Shown piece after piece: positions 14,403-22,226 of a DNA stretch of 26,739 nucleotides (positions within the stretch are counted from its first letter, which is position 1; every line of letters begins with the position of its first letter). The notes beneath the pieces are model-generated. The model made no database searches. It was given only the letters and a program-made list of their open reading frames with translations, and was not told the DNA's origin. This DNA is from an uncultured Lachnospiraceae bacterium (GTDB lineage Bacteria; Bacillota; Clostridia; Lachnospirales; Lachnospiraceae), in the NCBI GenBank assembly GCA_910586715.1, contig CAJUJG010000010.1, positions 62,751 to 89,489 on the forward strand, read 5' to 3'. A program made the position numbers and the translations under genes.

Positions 14403-14855
14403 ATGAATAAAGTAATTTTAATGGGACGCTTAACAAGAGATCCTGAGGTAAGATATACACAGGGTGATAATCAGATGGCAATTGCAAGATATACGCTTGC
14501 GGTTGACAGACGGTTTAACCGCAGCGGTGATGAGAATACGGCAGATTTTATTTCGTGTGTTGCGTTTGGCAAGTCGGGGGAATTTGCAGAACGGTATCTG
14601 CGCAAGGGCACAAAGATTGCCGTGACAGGTCGTATTCAGACCGGAAGCTATACCAATAAGGACGGCGTAAAAGTTTATACCACAGACGTTGTTGTTGAAG
14701 ATCAGGAATTTGCAGAGAGCAAAAACAGTAACGGTAACAGCAGCTTTGAAGGAAACTATGGCGGCGGAAACAGCAGCCAGCCTGCACCGATGGCGGCGGG
14801 TGATGGTTTCATGAATATTCCGGACGGAATAGACGAGGAGTTACCGTTTAACTAA
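14403..14855 (+). CDS. ssb: Single-stranded DNA-binding protein
   Basis: 150 residues. The N-terminal OB fold (~1-105) carries MNKVILMGRLTRDPEVRYTQ, ARYTLAVDRRF, FISCVAFGKSGEFAERYLRK and GRIQTGSYTNKDGVKVYTTD. A Gly/Ser/Asn-rich linker (~106-140) follows, and the acidic tip IDEELPFN corresponds to the DDDIPF protein-interaction tip, here with one extra Asn at the end. It binds ssDNA as a tetramer and recruits replication and repair proteins. Located between rpsF and rpsR as usual; GGGAG upstream. Confidence 0.96.
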   Translation: MNKVILMGRLTRDPEVRYTQGDNQMAIARYTLAVDRRFNRSGDENTADFISCVAFGKSGEFAERYLRKGTKIAVTGRIQTGSYTNKDGVKVYTTDVVVEDQEFAESKNSNGNSSFEGNYGGGNSSQPAPMAAGDGFMNIPDGIDEELPFN

Positions 14856-14895
14856 TCCTGAATGATTTGAGATTTTAAAGATAGGAGGCTTTATC

Positions 14896-15159
14896 ATGGC
14901 TTTTAATAAAACTGAGAAGACTGATTCTCCGATGAAGAGAAGAGGCGGTATTCGTAGAAGAAAAAAAGTTTGCGTATTTTGCGGCAAGGACAATGTAATT
15001 GATTTCAAGGATACGGCGAAGTTAAAGAGGTATGTGTCTGAGAGAGGCAAAATTCTTCCGAGAAGAATTACAGGCAACTGTGCAAAGCATCAGAGAGCTC
15101 TTACAGTAGCAATTAAGCGTGCACGTCACTTGGCGCTTATGCCTTATACAATGGATTAA
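14896..15159 (+). CDS. rpsR: 30S ribosomal protein S18
   Basis: 87 residues: a basic KRRGGIRRRKKVCVFCGKD segment, then FKDTAKLKRYVSERGKILPR, ITGNCAKHQRALTVAIKRAR and HLALMPYT. This is the form of S18 with CxxC plus a further Cys and His (CVFC and CAKH), probably zinc-binding. AGGAGG lies just upstream. Last gene of the rpsF-ssb-rpsR unit, closed by a terminator 20 bases on. Confidence 0.97.
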   Translation: MAFNKTEKTDSPMKRRGGIRRRKKVCVFCGKDNVIDFKDTAKLKRYVSERGKILPRRITGNCAKHQRALTVAIKRARHLALMPYTMD

Positions 15160-15179
15160 GAGAAATAAGAAATGAAAAG

Positions 15180-15216
15180 ACCAATGAACGCTTTAACAAT
15201 GTTCATTGGTTTTTTT
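15180..15216 (+). terminator. Rho-independent terminator after rpsR
   Basis: ACCAATGAAC (15180-15189) pairs with GTTCATTGGT (15201-15210), followed by a run of T. Confidence 0.93.
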
Positions 15217-15305
15217 GATGCGGGAAGTAACCTTCCCTGCTCGATTATATATGGCAGGTGAGCGGTCATTCCCCTGCCGGATTAAGAAGGAAAGGAAGAA
15301 AAGAT

Positions 15306-16556
15306 ATGGAGAAAAAAACGTATTCCGCAGTTGTGGAAAATTTTTTACGGTATGTGAAAATTGATACGCAGTCGCTTGAGCAGTATGCAGACAAAACGCC
15401 GTCTACCGAAAAACAGCGGGATTTGGCAGTTCTGCTGAGGAACGAGCTTTTGGAATTAGGCGCATCGAACGTGCGCTATGATGAGGAGCATTGTTATGTT
15501 TACGCGGAAATTCCGTCCAATTTAAGGGTAAAAAAACGTGTTCCGAAAATCGGGTTTATTGCACATATGGATACTTCCGAGGCAGTGAGCGGTGCAAACG
15601 TCAAGCCGCGTATAATTGAGAATTATGACGGAGAGGACATTGTTCTTAACGAGAAGCTGAACATTGTGACACGCGTGTCGGAATTTCCGATGTTAAAGGC
15701 ATGCAAAGGAAAGAGCCTGATTGTGACGGACGGCAGTACGCTGCTTGGCGGGGACGACAAAGCAGGTGTGGCGGAAATTATGGCAATGGCGGAATACTTT
15801 CTAAGACACCCAGAGGTAGAGCACGGGAAAATCTGCATTGGCTTTACACCGGACGAGGAGGTCGGAAACGGTGTGGCATTTTTTGACATTGATGGATTTG
15901 ACGCGGATTATGCTTACACGGTTGACGGCGGAGAGCTTGGCGATATGAGCTACGAGTGTTTCAACGCGGCAGGCGCGACGCTTACGGTGAAGGGAAAGAG
16001 TGTTCACCCCGGCTATGCGAAGAATATTATGAAAAATGCCATTACGCTTGCGTATGAATTTATCAGTACCATCTCGGGTGAGTGCCCGGAGAATACGGAG
16101 GGCTATGAGGGATTTTACCATGTGGACAGCATTCATGGAGATGTGGAGAAGGCAGTTGTGGAATTTATTATCCGCGACCATGACAGCGAAAAATTTGAGC
16201 AGAGGATACAAACAGTCAGAAACCATGTTGAGATGTTAAATATTAAGTACGGTGAAAAACGGTTTACGGTGGAAACCAAGGAGCAGTACCGCAACATGCG
16301 GGAGCGGATTGAGAAGGAGCTTTATATCGTTGAGTATGCGGTTGAGGCAATGCGGCGCGCGGGAGTAGAGCCAAAAGTTTCGCCGATTCGCGGCGGCACT
16401 GACGGAGCGAGGCTTTCTTTTGACGGTCTTTTATGCCCGAATATTTGTACGGGTTCGGAAGGGCACCACGGCAGAAATGAATTTGCGTGTATAGAAGACA
16501 TGGAGACGATTGTGGAAATCCTGAAAAATATTGTATTACTTCCCTGCCGTGAGTAG
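15306..16556 (+). CDS. pepT: Peptidase T (tripeptide aminopeptidase, M20B)
   Basis: 416 residues, close to the family's usual ~408. ATG 15306 is chosen because AAAGGAAG lies upstream and the N-terminus MEKKTYSAVVENFLRYVKID matches the family; a longer GTG frame from 15258 has no ribosome site. Zinc-binding and catalytic motifs run in M20 order: IGFIAHMDTSEAVSG, TLLGGDDKAGVAEI, GFTPDEEVGNG, YTVDGGELGD, KGKSVHPGYAKN, RGGTDGARLSFDG and CTGSEGHHGRNEF. The cytoplasmic enzyme removes the N-terminal residue from tripeptides. It interrupts the otherwise conserved rpsR to gdpP order and is separated from rpsR by a terminator. The stretch 15222-15285 contains two small inverted repeats (GGGAAG/CTTCCC and GGCAGG/CCTGCC). 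Confidence 0.95.
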   Translation: MEKKTYSAVVENFLRYVKIDTQSLEQYADKTPSTEKQRDLAVLLRNELLELGASNVRYDEEHCYVYAEIPSNLRVKKRVPKIGFIAHMDTSEAVSGANVKPRIIENYDGEDIVLNEKLNIVTRVSEFPMLKACKGKSLIVTDGSTLLGGDDKAGVAEIMAMAEYFLRHPEVEHGKICIGFTPDEEVGNGVAFFDIDGFDADYAYTVDGGELGDMSYECFNAAGATLTVKGKSVHPGYAKNIMKNAITLAYEFISTISGECPENTEGYEGFYHVDSIHGDVEKAVVEFIIRDHDSEKFEQRIQTVRNHVEMLNIKYGEKRFTVETKEQYRNMRERIEKELYIVEYAVEAMRRAGVEPKVSPIRGGTDGARLSFDGLLCPNICTGSEGHHGRNEFACIEDMETIVEILKNIVLLPCRE

Positions 16557-16675
16557 AAAACCCTGCATTTCCCCAAACAAGTGTATATTAAGACAAAATA
16601 TGCTATGGAACTTTGATTAAATTGATGTTATACTAAAATAGTATCAGCAGATAAAATTTAATATAATTAAGAAAA

Positions 16676-16722
16676 TCCCGGCTTTCGTTGCAAAAGCAAC
16701 GGTGAATCTGGCAGGAATGGGA
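16676..16722 (+). promoter_or_regulatory. Structured leader of gdpP that can pair with the ribosome site
   Basis: CGTTGC (16686-16691) and GCAACG (16696-16701) form a perfect hairpin with an AAAA loop, inside CCGG/CTGG (16678-16681 with 16708-16711). TCCC just outside (16676-16679) is complementary to GGGA (16719-16722), part of the Shine-Dalgarno sequence of gdpP. I recognise no known riboswitch class. Confidence 0.4.
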
Positions 16723-16733
16723 GATTAGTATAC

Positions 16734-18779
16734 ATGAACAGAAAAATGAAACTGAAAGGGCATCTGAGGGCATACCTTCAGACAGCACTGCTGTTAGGAA
16801 TTTTCCTGGCGGCGGTGAATGCAGGAATCTATTTTATCAATATATTGGCAGGAATATGTGTATCCGGCTTTTTGGCAGTATATCTGATTGCAATGAGTAT
16901 ACTGCTGTGCCGCAGCAAGCCTGTGATTGTGAATGAGTTTATTGATTTTGCCACACAGTACGGACAAGTTCAGAGCCGGCTTTTAAGGGAGCTTGACCTT
17001 GCATATGTGCTGATGGATGAGACGGGTAAGGTAATATGGACAAATGAGGCATTCGAGCGGATTATACATAAAGACAAGAGCTGGAGAAGGCAGATATCCG
17101 TTGTTTTTCCGGCAGTAACAAAGGAAAAGCTGGAATTTGAACAGGAGCTTGAGCTTGACATTGCGTTTGAAGAGCGTGAGTATAATTTGAAGCTGAAGCG
17201 GATTTCAATTAAGGAAGTGCTTGATAACAGTCAGCTCGTTGAAAATGGTGATGTTGATACATGCATGATTGCCGGTTACCTCTATGATGAGACAGACCTA
17301 AAAAGGGCGCTTAGGGAACTCGATGACCAAAGCCTTGCGGTCGGTATGATTTATATTGACAATTACGATGAAGCGTTGGAAAGCGTGGAGGATGTCCGGC
17401 GTTCGCTTTTGATGGCGCTGATTGACCGCAGAATCAATAAATATCTGTTTGCGCGTGACTGTATTGTGCGTAAGACGGAGAAAGACAAATATTTTGTCAT
17501 TATGCGAAAGTCGGCGGTTTCCGCATTAAAGGAGTCGCGTTTTGATCTTCTTGAGGATGTAAAAACGGTCAATATCGGAAATGAGATGGCGGTCACGGTT
17601 AGCATTGGTGTTGGGTTGGACGCGCCTACGTATGCGCAGAAGTGTGAATTTGCACGTACCGCAATTGATTTGGCGCTCGGACGCGGCGGCGATCAGGCGG
17701 TGGTAAAAACGCCGGATTCGATTATTTATTATGGCGGAAAGAGCCAGCAGATAGAAAAGAGTACGCGTGTGAAGGCGCGTGTAAAGGCAAATGCACTTCA
17801 GGAAATTATTAACAGCAAGGACAAGGTGCTTATTATGGGACACCGGCTTTCCGATGCCGACGCATTTGGAGCGGCGGTCGGGGTTAGCTGTATTGCGCGC
17901 ACGCTTGGCAAAAAGTGCTATATTGTCATCAACGATATTACTTCTTCGGTCAAACCCTTGGTAGAGCTTGTCAGAGACAAGAATGCGTATGAGGAGGACT
18001 TTATTATAGGAAGCTCGGATGCGCTTGAACTTGCGGACAGCAGCACGGTGCTTGTGGTGGTTGACGTTAACAAGCCAAGCATTACGGAATGTCCTGAGCT
18101 GATTAAATCCTGCCGGACCGTGGTGGTGCTTGATCATCACAGGCAGAGCTCTGAAGTGATTGAAAACGCCACGCTGTCGTATGTGGAGCCGTATGCGTCA
18201 AGTACCTGTGAAATGGTGGCGGAGGTATTGCAGTATATCTCGGGCGGGAATGTGAAAGTCAAAAGCAATGAGGCGGATTGTATTTACTCGGGAATTATGG
18301 TAGATACCAATAACTTTACGGCAAAAACAGGTGTTCGGACTTTTGAAGCGGCAGCATTTTTAAGAAGATGCGGCGCCGATGTGACGAGAGTACGTAAGAT
18401 GTTTAGGGACGGCGCGGCGGAGTACAAAGCAAAGGCGGAGACAGTCAGAAATGCTGAAATTTACAAAAATGCCTATGCGATGGGCATCTGTCCCACGGAA
18501 GGGCTGGAGAGTCCTACGGAAATAGGCGCACAGGCGGCAAACGAGCTTTTGGGTATCAACGGTATCAAGGCGAGTTTTGTTGCCACGGAATACAACGGAA
18601 AGATTTATATTTCCGCAAGGTCAATTGATGAAGTAAACGTGCAGATTATTATGGAGCGTCTCGGCGGCGGCGGTCATATGAACATCGCGGGAGCGCAGCT
18701 TCAGGATATGTCGTCTGAGAGGGCGGTCGCAATTATTAAGGAAACCGTAAACCAAATGCTTGAGGAAGGCGCAATCTGA
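16734..18779 (+). CDS. gdpP: Cyclic-di-AMP phosphodiesterase GdpP
   Basis: 681 residues with the GdpP (YybT) layout: two transmembrane helices (~13-31 and ~38-58), a PAS-like domain (~80-185; ELDLAYVLMDETGKVIWTNE), a degenerate GGDEF domain (~200-335; VGMIYIDNYDEALES, FARTAIDLALGRGGDQAVV) lacking the GGDEF signature, and DHH and DHHA1 domains (~355-680). Catalytic motifs are GHRLSDADAFGAAVG, VVVLDHHRQ with Asp467-His468-His469, and GGGGHMNIAGAQ with His648. The enzyme linearises c-di-AMP to pApA and so affects wall stress, potassium and osmotic control. It precedes rplI and dnaB, as in many Firmicutes. Upstream sequence holds an unusual hairpin. Confidence 0.95.
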   Translation: MNRKMKLKGHLRAYLQTALLLGIFLAAVNAGIYFINILAGICVSGFLAVYLIAMSILLCRSKPVIVNEFIDFATQYGQVQSRLLRELDLAYVLMDETGKVIWTNEAFERIIHKDKSWRRQISVVFPAVTKEKLEFEQELELDIAFEEREYNLKLKRISIKEVLDNSQLVENGDVDTCMIAGYLYDETDLKRALRELDDQSLAVGMIYIDNYDEALESVEDVRRSLLMALIDRRINKYLFARDCIVRKTEKDKYFVIMRKSAVSALKESRFDLLEDVKTVNIGNEMAVTVSIGVGLDAPTYAQKCEFARTAIDLALGRGGDQAVVKTPDSIIYYGGKSQQIEKSTRVKARVKANALQEIINSKDKVLIMGHRLSDADAFGAAVGVSCIARTLGKKCYIVINDITSSVKPLVELVRDKNAYEEDFIIGSSDALELADSSTVLVVVDVNKPSITECPELIKSCRTVVVLDHHRQSSEVIENATLSYVEPYASSTCEMVAEVLQYISGGNVKVKSNEADCIYSGIMVDTNNFTAKTGVRTFEAAAFLRRCGADVTRVRKMFRDGAAEYKAKAETVRNAEIYKNAYAMGICPTEGLESPTEIGAQAANELLGINGIKASFVATEYNGKIYISARSIDEVNVQIIMERLGGGGHMNIAGAQLQDMSSERAVAIIKETVNQMLEEGAI

Positions 18780-18810
18780 CACGTTTCAAAACAGAAAGGA
18801 CAGCAGTACA

Positions 18811-19257
18811 ATGAAGATAATTTTGTTAGAGGATGTAAAATCAGTAGGAAAGAAGGGAGAGCTGGTTGAGTTAAAAGAGGGTTATGCCCGCAACTTTATT
18901 CTTCCGAAAAAGCTTGGAGTGGAAGCGACAGGCGAAAATATGAATAATCTGAAGCTCCAAAATCAAAACAAGGAAAAAATTGCAAAAGAGCAGCTTGATG
19001 CGGCAAAGGCACTTGCAGAGGAACTGGAAAAGATGACGGTAAAGCTTGAAATCAAAGGCGGCGAAGGCGGAAAAACTTTTGGTTCCGTGTCATCCAAGGA
19101 GATTGCAAAGGGCGTTTCGGAGCAGTATGGTAAGGAGATTGACAAGAAGAAAATACAGCTTTCCGACGCGATTAAGACAGAAGGTATGCATGAAGTAACA
19201 GTGAAGCTTCACCCGAAGGTGTCGGCAAAGCTGAAAGTACACGTCACGGCGGTCTAA
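18811..19257 (+). CDS. rplI: 50S ribosomal protein L9
   Basis: 148 residues, standard for L9: MKIILLEDVKSVGKKGELVE and KEGYARNFILPKKLGVEAT form the N-terminal rRNA-binding domain, followed by the long connecting helix (~42-75) and the C-terminal domain with KTFGSVSSKEIAKGV and HEVTVKLHPKVSAKLKVHV. ATG 18811 is chosen because AGAAAGGA lies upstream and the canonical N-terminus starts there. It lies 31 bases after gdpP and 30 before dnaB, so the three are likely one transcript. Confidence 0.97.
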   Translation: MKIILLEDVKSVGKKGELVELKEGYARNFILPKKLGVEATGENMNNLKLQNQNKEKIAKEQLDAAKALAEELEKMTVKLEIKGGEGGKTFGSVSSKEIAKGVSEQYGKEIDKKKIQLSDAIKTEGMHEVTVKLHPKVSAKLKVHVTAV

Positions 19258-19287
19258 GAAAAGCCGTGCAGGAATTGGGGGATTACG

Positions 19288-20625
19288 ATGCCTGAAATGG
19301 ATGAGGCGGTTTTAAAGAGAGTCCTGCCTCACAGCATTGAGGCGGAGCAGTCGGTTATCGGCTCCATGCTTATGGACAAGGAGGCTATCACCATAGCGAG
19401 TGAGCAGATAAACGGAGCGGACTTCTATGGAAAACAGTACGGTATTCTTTTTGACGCAATGGTTGAGCTCAATGACGAGGGAAAGCCGGTTGATTTGGTG
19501 ACGCTCCAGCAAAGGCTCAAGGAAAAAAGCGTTCCGCCTGAGATATACAGTTTGGAATACATAAGAGATGTTATGGCAGCAGTGCCGACATCGGCAAATG
19601 TAAAATATTACGCTAAAATTGTGGCGGAGAAATCCGTTCTGCGCAGGCTTATTCGGGTGAACGAGGAGATTGCAAACAGCTGTTATGCACAAAATGATAC
19701 ACTGGAAGCGATTTTGGAGACATCCGAGAAAAATATTTTTGATATTGTGCAGAATCGAAATAACGGCGATTTCGTGCCAATCCGGCAGGTCGTTATGAAC
19801 GCTATGAACATGATTGAGGAGGCTTCCAGGCATCATGGAGCGGTTACAGGTATCGCTACGGGATTTCTTGATTTGGACTACAAGACTGCCGGAATGCAGC
19901 CGTCGGATTTAATTCTTGTGGCGGCGCGTCCTTCTATGGGAAAAACAGCGTTTGTTTTAAATATCGCGCAGCATGTGGCATTTCATGAGGACAAGGCAGT
20001 TGCAATTTTTTCACTGGAAATGTCGAAGGAACAGCTTGTGAACCGTCTGCTCTCATTAGAGTCAAAGGTTAATTCACAGGCAATCCGTACGGGAAACATG
20101 AAGGATGACGAGTGGGAGCGTCTGATTGAGGGCGCGGATGTCATCGGAAAGTCAAAGCTTCTGATTGACGATACGCCGGGAATCAGTTTCGGTGAACTGC
20201 GTTCTAAGTGCCGGAAATTCAAATTGGAGTACAATTTGGAAATGATTATTATTGATTATCTGCAATTGATGACCGGCTCGGGAAAAAACGAGTCAAGACA
20301 GCAGGAGATTTCGGATATTTCAAGGTCGTTAAAGGCGCTGGCACGTGAACTGCATGTGCCTGTTATCGCTCTGTCGCAGCTTTCAAGAGCTGTGGAGCAG
20401 CGTCCTGACCATCGCCCGATGCTTTCGGATCTTCGAGAGTCGGGGGCGATTGAACAAGATGCCGATGTGGTAATGTTTATTTACCGTGATGATTATTACA
20501 ATAGGGACACCGAGCAGAAAAATGTGGCGGAGATTATCATTGCCAAGCAGAGAAACGGTGCAATCGGCACAATCAATTTGGCGTGGCTGCCGGATTATAC
20601 ACAGTTTGCAAATCTTGCAAAATAA
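19288..20625 (+). CDS. dnaB: Replicative DNA helicase
   Basis: 445 residues. The N-terminal domain (~10-110) starts LPHSIEAEQSVIGSMLMD, and the RecA-like ATPase domain (~175-445) contains GIATGFLDLDYKTAGMQPSD, Walker A ARPSMGKTAF with Lys219, the Walker B-like strand MIIIDYLQLMTG, ALSQLSRAVEQRPDHRPMLS, DLRESGAIEQDADVVMFIYR and AKQRNGAIGTINL. Hexameric 5'-3' helicase of the replisome (the Bacillus equivalent is called DnaC). The family's usual length is 440-470. Directly follows rplI. Confidence 0.97.
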   Translation: MPEMDEAVLKRVLPHSIEAEQSVIGSMLMDKEAITIASEQINGADFYGKQYGILFDAMVELNDEGKPVDLVTLQQRLKEKSVPPEIYSLEYIRDVMAAVPTSANVKYYAKIVAEKSVLRRLIRVNEEIANSCYAQNDTLEAILETSEKNIFDIVQNRNNGDFVPIRQVVMNAMNMIEEASRHHGAVTGIATGFLDLDYKTAGMQPSDLILVAARPSMGKTAFVLNIAQHVAFHEDKAVAIFSLEMSKEQLVNRLLSLESKVNSQAIRTGNMKDDEWERLIEGADVIGKSKLLIDDTPGISFGELRSKCRKFKLEYNLEMIIIDYLQLMTGSGKNESRQQEISDISRSLKALARELHVPVIALSQLSRAVEQRPDHRPMLSDLRESGAIEQDADVVMFIYRDDYYNRDTEQKNVAEIIIAKQRNGAIGTINLAWLPDYTQFANLAK

Positions 20626-20626
20626 A

Positions 20627-20684
20627 AACATTAAGAAACACTAAATGCTGCAAAATACGCAGCATAAGAGTTTCTAAATGTTTA
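20627..20684 (+). other. Large nested hairpin after dnaB
   Basis: AAACATTAAGAAAC pairs with GTTTCTAAATGTTT (14 bp, one mismatch), enclosing ATGCTGC paired with GCAGCAT. It begins directly after the dnaB stop. No T-run of its own; the AAAAACGC/GCGTTTTT hairpin follows. Confidence 0.6.
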
Positions 20685-20691
20685 GAAAAAC

Positions 20692-20773
20692 GCAAAGGAC
20701 AGCGTTTTTCACAGATAAGCATAAAATTATAGATTACGAAAGAGGACATGAACATGGGACATGCCCTCTTTTT
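20692..20773 (+). terminator. Two consecutive terminator-like hairpins between dnaB and the MerR-type gene
   Basis: First, AAAAACGC pairs with GCGTTTTT around 20692-20710. Second, AAAGAGGACATG (20739-20750) pairs with CATGCCCTCTTT (20760-20771) with one mismatch and a following T-run. Together with the nested hairpin at 20627 they close the gdpP-rplI-dnaB transcript. Confidence 0.75.
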
Positions 20774-20796
20774 ACATTTTAGAAAGGAGTGTCAGA

Positions 20797-21630
20797 ATGG
20801 TGAAAGAAACATATTTAATTAACGAGGCTGCAAAAGAGGTTCATGTAGAGGCGCATGTGCTGAGATACTGGGAAGAGGAGCTGGAGCTGCCGATTAAGCG
20901 AAATCCGCAGGGACACAGGATTTATACGCAGGAGGATATTGAACGGTTTGTGAAAATTAAGAGCTTAAAGGACAAGGGGCTGCAGCTAAAGGCGGTTAAG
21001 ACGGTTTTGTCGGACAATCCCTTTGCACAGAAACAGCTTACTAAGATTTCCAAACCTGTGGTGGAAACCGCGGAGAAGGAACATGATGAAGATTATTACG
21101 ATAAGCCTGGTCATGATGCGTCTGACAATGATAATTCGCATCATAAAAAGAATATGATAGAGATTAAATCCATTAAGTCGATTATGAAGCCGAAAAATGA
21201 GATTTCGGAGGTGAAAGTGTCGCAGGAAGAGCAGACCGAGCGGCTCCAGTATTTATTCCAAAAGCTTGTTAAAGAAGCCGTGGCGGCAAATAATGAGGAG
21301 ATGATTGGCAAGATTGTGGAGCGTATTTCCGAAAGTGTCAAGGGTGATGTCTGCAAGGAGCTTGACTATCAGTTCCGGCTGATGGAGGAGCGTGACGACG
21401 AGCGTGAAACGAGCAGGATGTCGGAGGAGGACAGGCGCAATGAGGAGTATTATAAACGGATAGACGAGCTTTTAAGACAGTATAGGGGAAAGGGCAGATT
21501 TGCAAAAAACGCAAAGAAAGAAAAGGAGGATAAGACAATTAACTTTCCGCTTGCAAATAAAGAGAAAGAGCCTAAGGCAAAAAAGGAGTTTCGGCTGTTT
21601 AAGAAGACGCCTGAGGCAAAGTTCCAATAA
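20797..21630 (+). CDS. MerR-type HTH protein, RacA-like, with coiled C-terminus
   Basis: 277 residues. ATG 20797 has AAAGGAG eight bases upstream; an upstream ATG at 20761 lies within the terminator hairpin. Residues ~5-70 are a MerR winged helix: YLINEAAKEVHVEAHVLRYW, then PQGHRIYTQEDIERFVKIKS. The remainder is very charged: an acidic His/Asp segment (~88-118), probable coiled coil with Glu/Arg-rich helices (~150-235), and a Lys-rich tail. No effector-binding domain is seen, so it need not be a metal or drug sensor. MerR-like DNA-binding proteins with long coiled tails, such as RacA, organise chromosomes, and the neighbourhood (dnaB, gdpP) would fit; this is inference. Confidence 0.75.
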   Translation: MVKETYLINEAAKEVHVEAHVLRYWEEELELPIKRNPQGHRIYTQEDIERFVKIKSLKDKGLQLKAVKTVLSDNPFAQKQLTKISKPVVETAEKEHDEDYYDKPGHDASDNDNSHHKKNMIEIKSIKSIMKPKNEISEVKVSQEEQTERLQYLFQKLVKEAVAANNEEMIGKIVERISESVKGDVCKELDYQFRLMEERDDERETSRMSEEDRRNEEYYKRIDELLRQYRGKGRFAKNAKKEKEDKTINFPLANKEKEPKAKKEFRLFKKTPEAKFQ

Positions 21631-21657
21631 GTTGACAGTATGTTTCGACAGTACATA

Positions 21658-21694
21658 AAAAGACCGCACGGATACGATGAAACGTGTGGTCCTT
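21658..21694 (+). terminator. Terminator of the MerR-type gene
   Basis: GACCGCACG pairs with CGTGTGGTC (one wobble), flanked by A-rich and T-rich arms (AAAAAGACC and GGTCCTTTT). Confidence 0.75.
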
Positions 21695-21704
21695 TTATGC
21701 ACAC

Positions 21705-21798
21705 GGGCACCCAAAGGAAATATGTCATCAAACCGATAAATCGGTTCTCTGACGGGTGTCCGGCGCGACGAGTAGGGAAGATAAATCTTCTCTACTCG
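21705..21798. other. Highly structured intergenic element (candidate RNA)
   Basis: GGGCACCC (21705-21712) pairs with GGGTGTCC (21754-21761), enclosing an 11-base bulge, GTCA/TGAC (21724-21727 with 21750-21753), a 3x3 internal loop and AACCGAT/ATCGGTT around a two-base turn. A second, 14-bp hairpin CGAGTAGGGAAGAT (21769-21782) with ATCTTCTCTACTCG (21785-21798) follows at once. It lies between converging genes. A TTGACA hexamer at 21632-21637 could serve a plus-strand transcript, but no good -10 box is evident. Confidence 0.5.
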
Positions 21799-21827
21799 AT
21801 TATTTCATAATATGTTTTTGAATCTGA

Positions 21828-21998
21828 TTATGCCTGAGAGATTGAGCCTGTCGGGCAAGCGCCTGCGCAAGAACCGCAATCAATGCACTTGTCTGCGTCG
21901 ATTTCAAACTTGCCGTCACCCATGCTGATTGCGCCAACAGGGCACTGAGCCTCACATGCTCCACAGCAAACACATGCATCTGAAATTACGTATGCCAT
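21828..21998 (-). CDS. Ferredoxin with two [4Fe-4S] clusters
   Basis: 56 residues, ATG at 21998 with AAGGAGG upstream on the minus strand. The sequence opens MAYVISDACVCCGACEAQCP and closes DKCIDCGSCAGACPTGSISQ plus Ala. It has two CxxCxxCxxxCP motifs, with ligands Cys9, 12, 15 and 19, and Cys38, 41, 44 and 48, plus an extra Cys11. Length and layout are those of clostridial 2[4Fe-4S] ferredoxins, soluble low-potential electron carriers. It lies downstream of pflA on the same strand; radical SAM activation of PFL needs a one-electron donor, and this ferredoxin is an obvious candidate. A 229-base gap with its own palindrome suggests a separate promoter. Confidence 0.97.
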   Translation of the reverse strand: MAYVISDACVCCGACEAQCPVGAISMGDGKFEIDADKCIDCGSCAGACPTGSISQA

Positions 21999-22073
21999 AA
22001 TAAATTCCTCCTTATATTATATTAATCCTATACGCTGTATACAGCCTGCAAATTTGGGAATCACCACAAATCT

Positions 22074-22112
22074 GCCGTTTGAAAAAACTGTCGTATATAG
22101 TCTTTTCAAACG
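22074..22112 (-). other. Long stem-loop in the ferredoxin leader
   Basis: CGTTTGAAAA and TTTTCAAACG form a perfect 10-bp stem, extended by ACT/AGT inside. It lies 75-115 bases before the ferredoxin start and would be in its 5' leader if transcription starts near 22120. Confidence 0.5.
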
Positions 22113-22132
22113 AATTACACAAGAAACTTACA

Positions 22133-22150
22133 TTGACAAATACTTGTCAA
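22133..22150. promoter_or_regulatory. 18-base palindrome upstream of the ferredoxin gene
   Basis: TTGACAAATACTTGTCAA is a perfect 7-4-7 inverted repeat. Read leftward it supplies a TTGACA -35 hexamer for the ferredoxin gene. Size and symmetry suit a dimeric regulator such as an FNR/Crp- or Rex-type redox sensor, but it matches neither consensus exactly. Confidence 0.5.
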
Positions 22151-22226
22151 CACAGATATTGTAATATAAAACACCTTGAAATACAAGGAGAAATCATAAA
22201 AATTTTACTTGTTAAAATATTGGCAA

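Noticed and set aside
17526..18140. 204-codon minus-strand frame
   Set aside because: Lies entirely inside gdpP, antisense to the GGDEF and DHH regions; basic, without motifs or ribosome site.
21705..21798. tRNA or known riboswitch in the structured element
   Set aside because: No cloverleaf, T-loop GTTCRA or CCA end, and no consensus of a riboswitch class I can recall.
1410..22150. Idea that the palindromes at 1410 and 22133 are the same operator
   Set aside because: Half-sites are in opposite order (GTC...GAC versus GAC...GTC) and spacing context differs; similarity is superficial.
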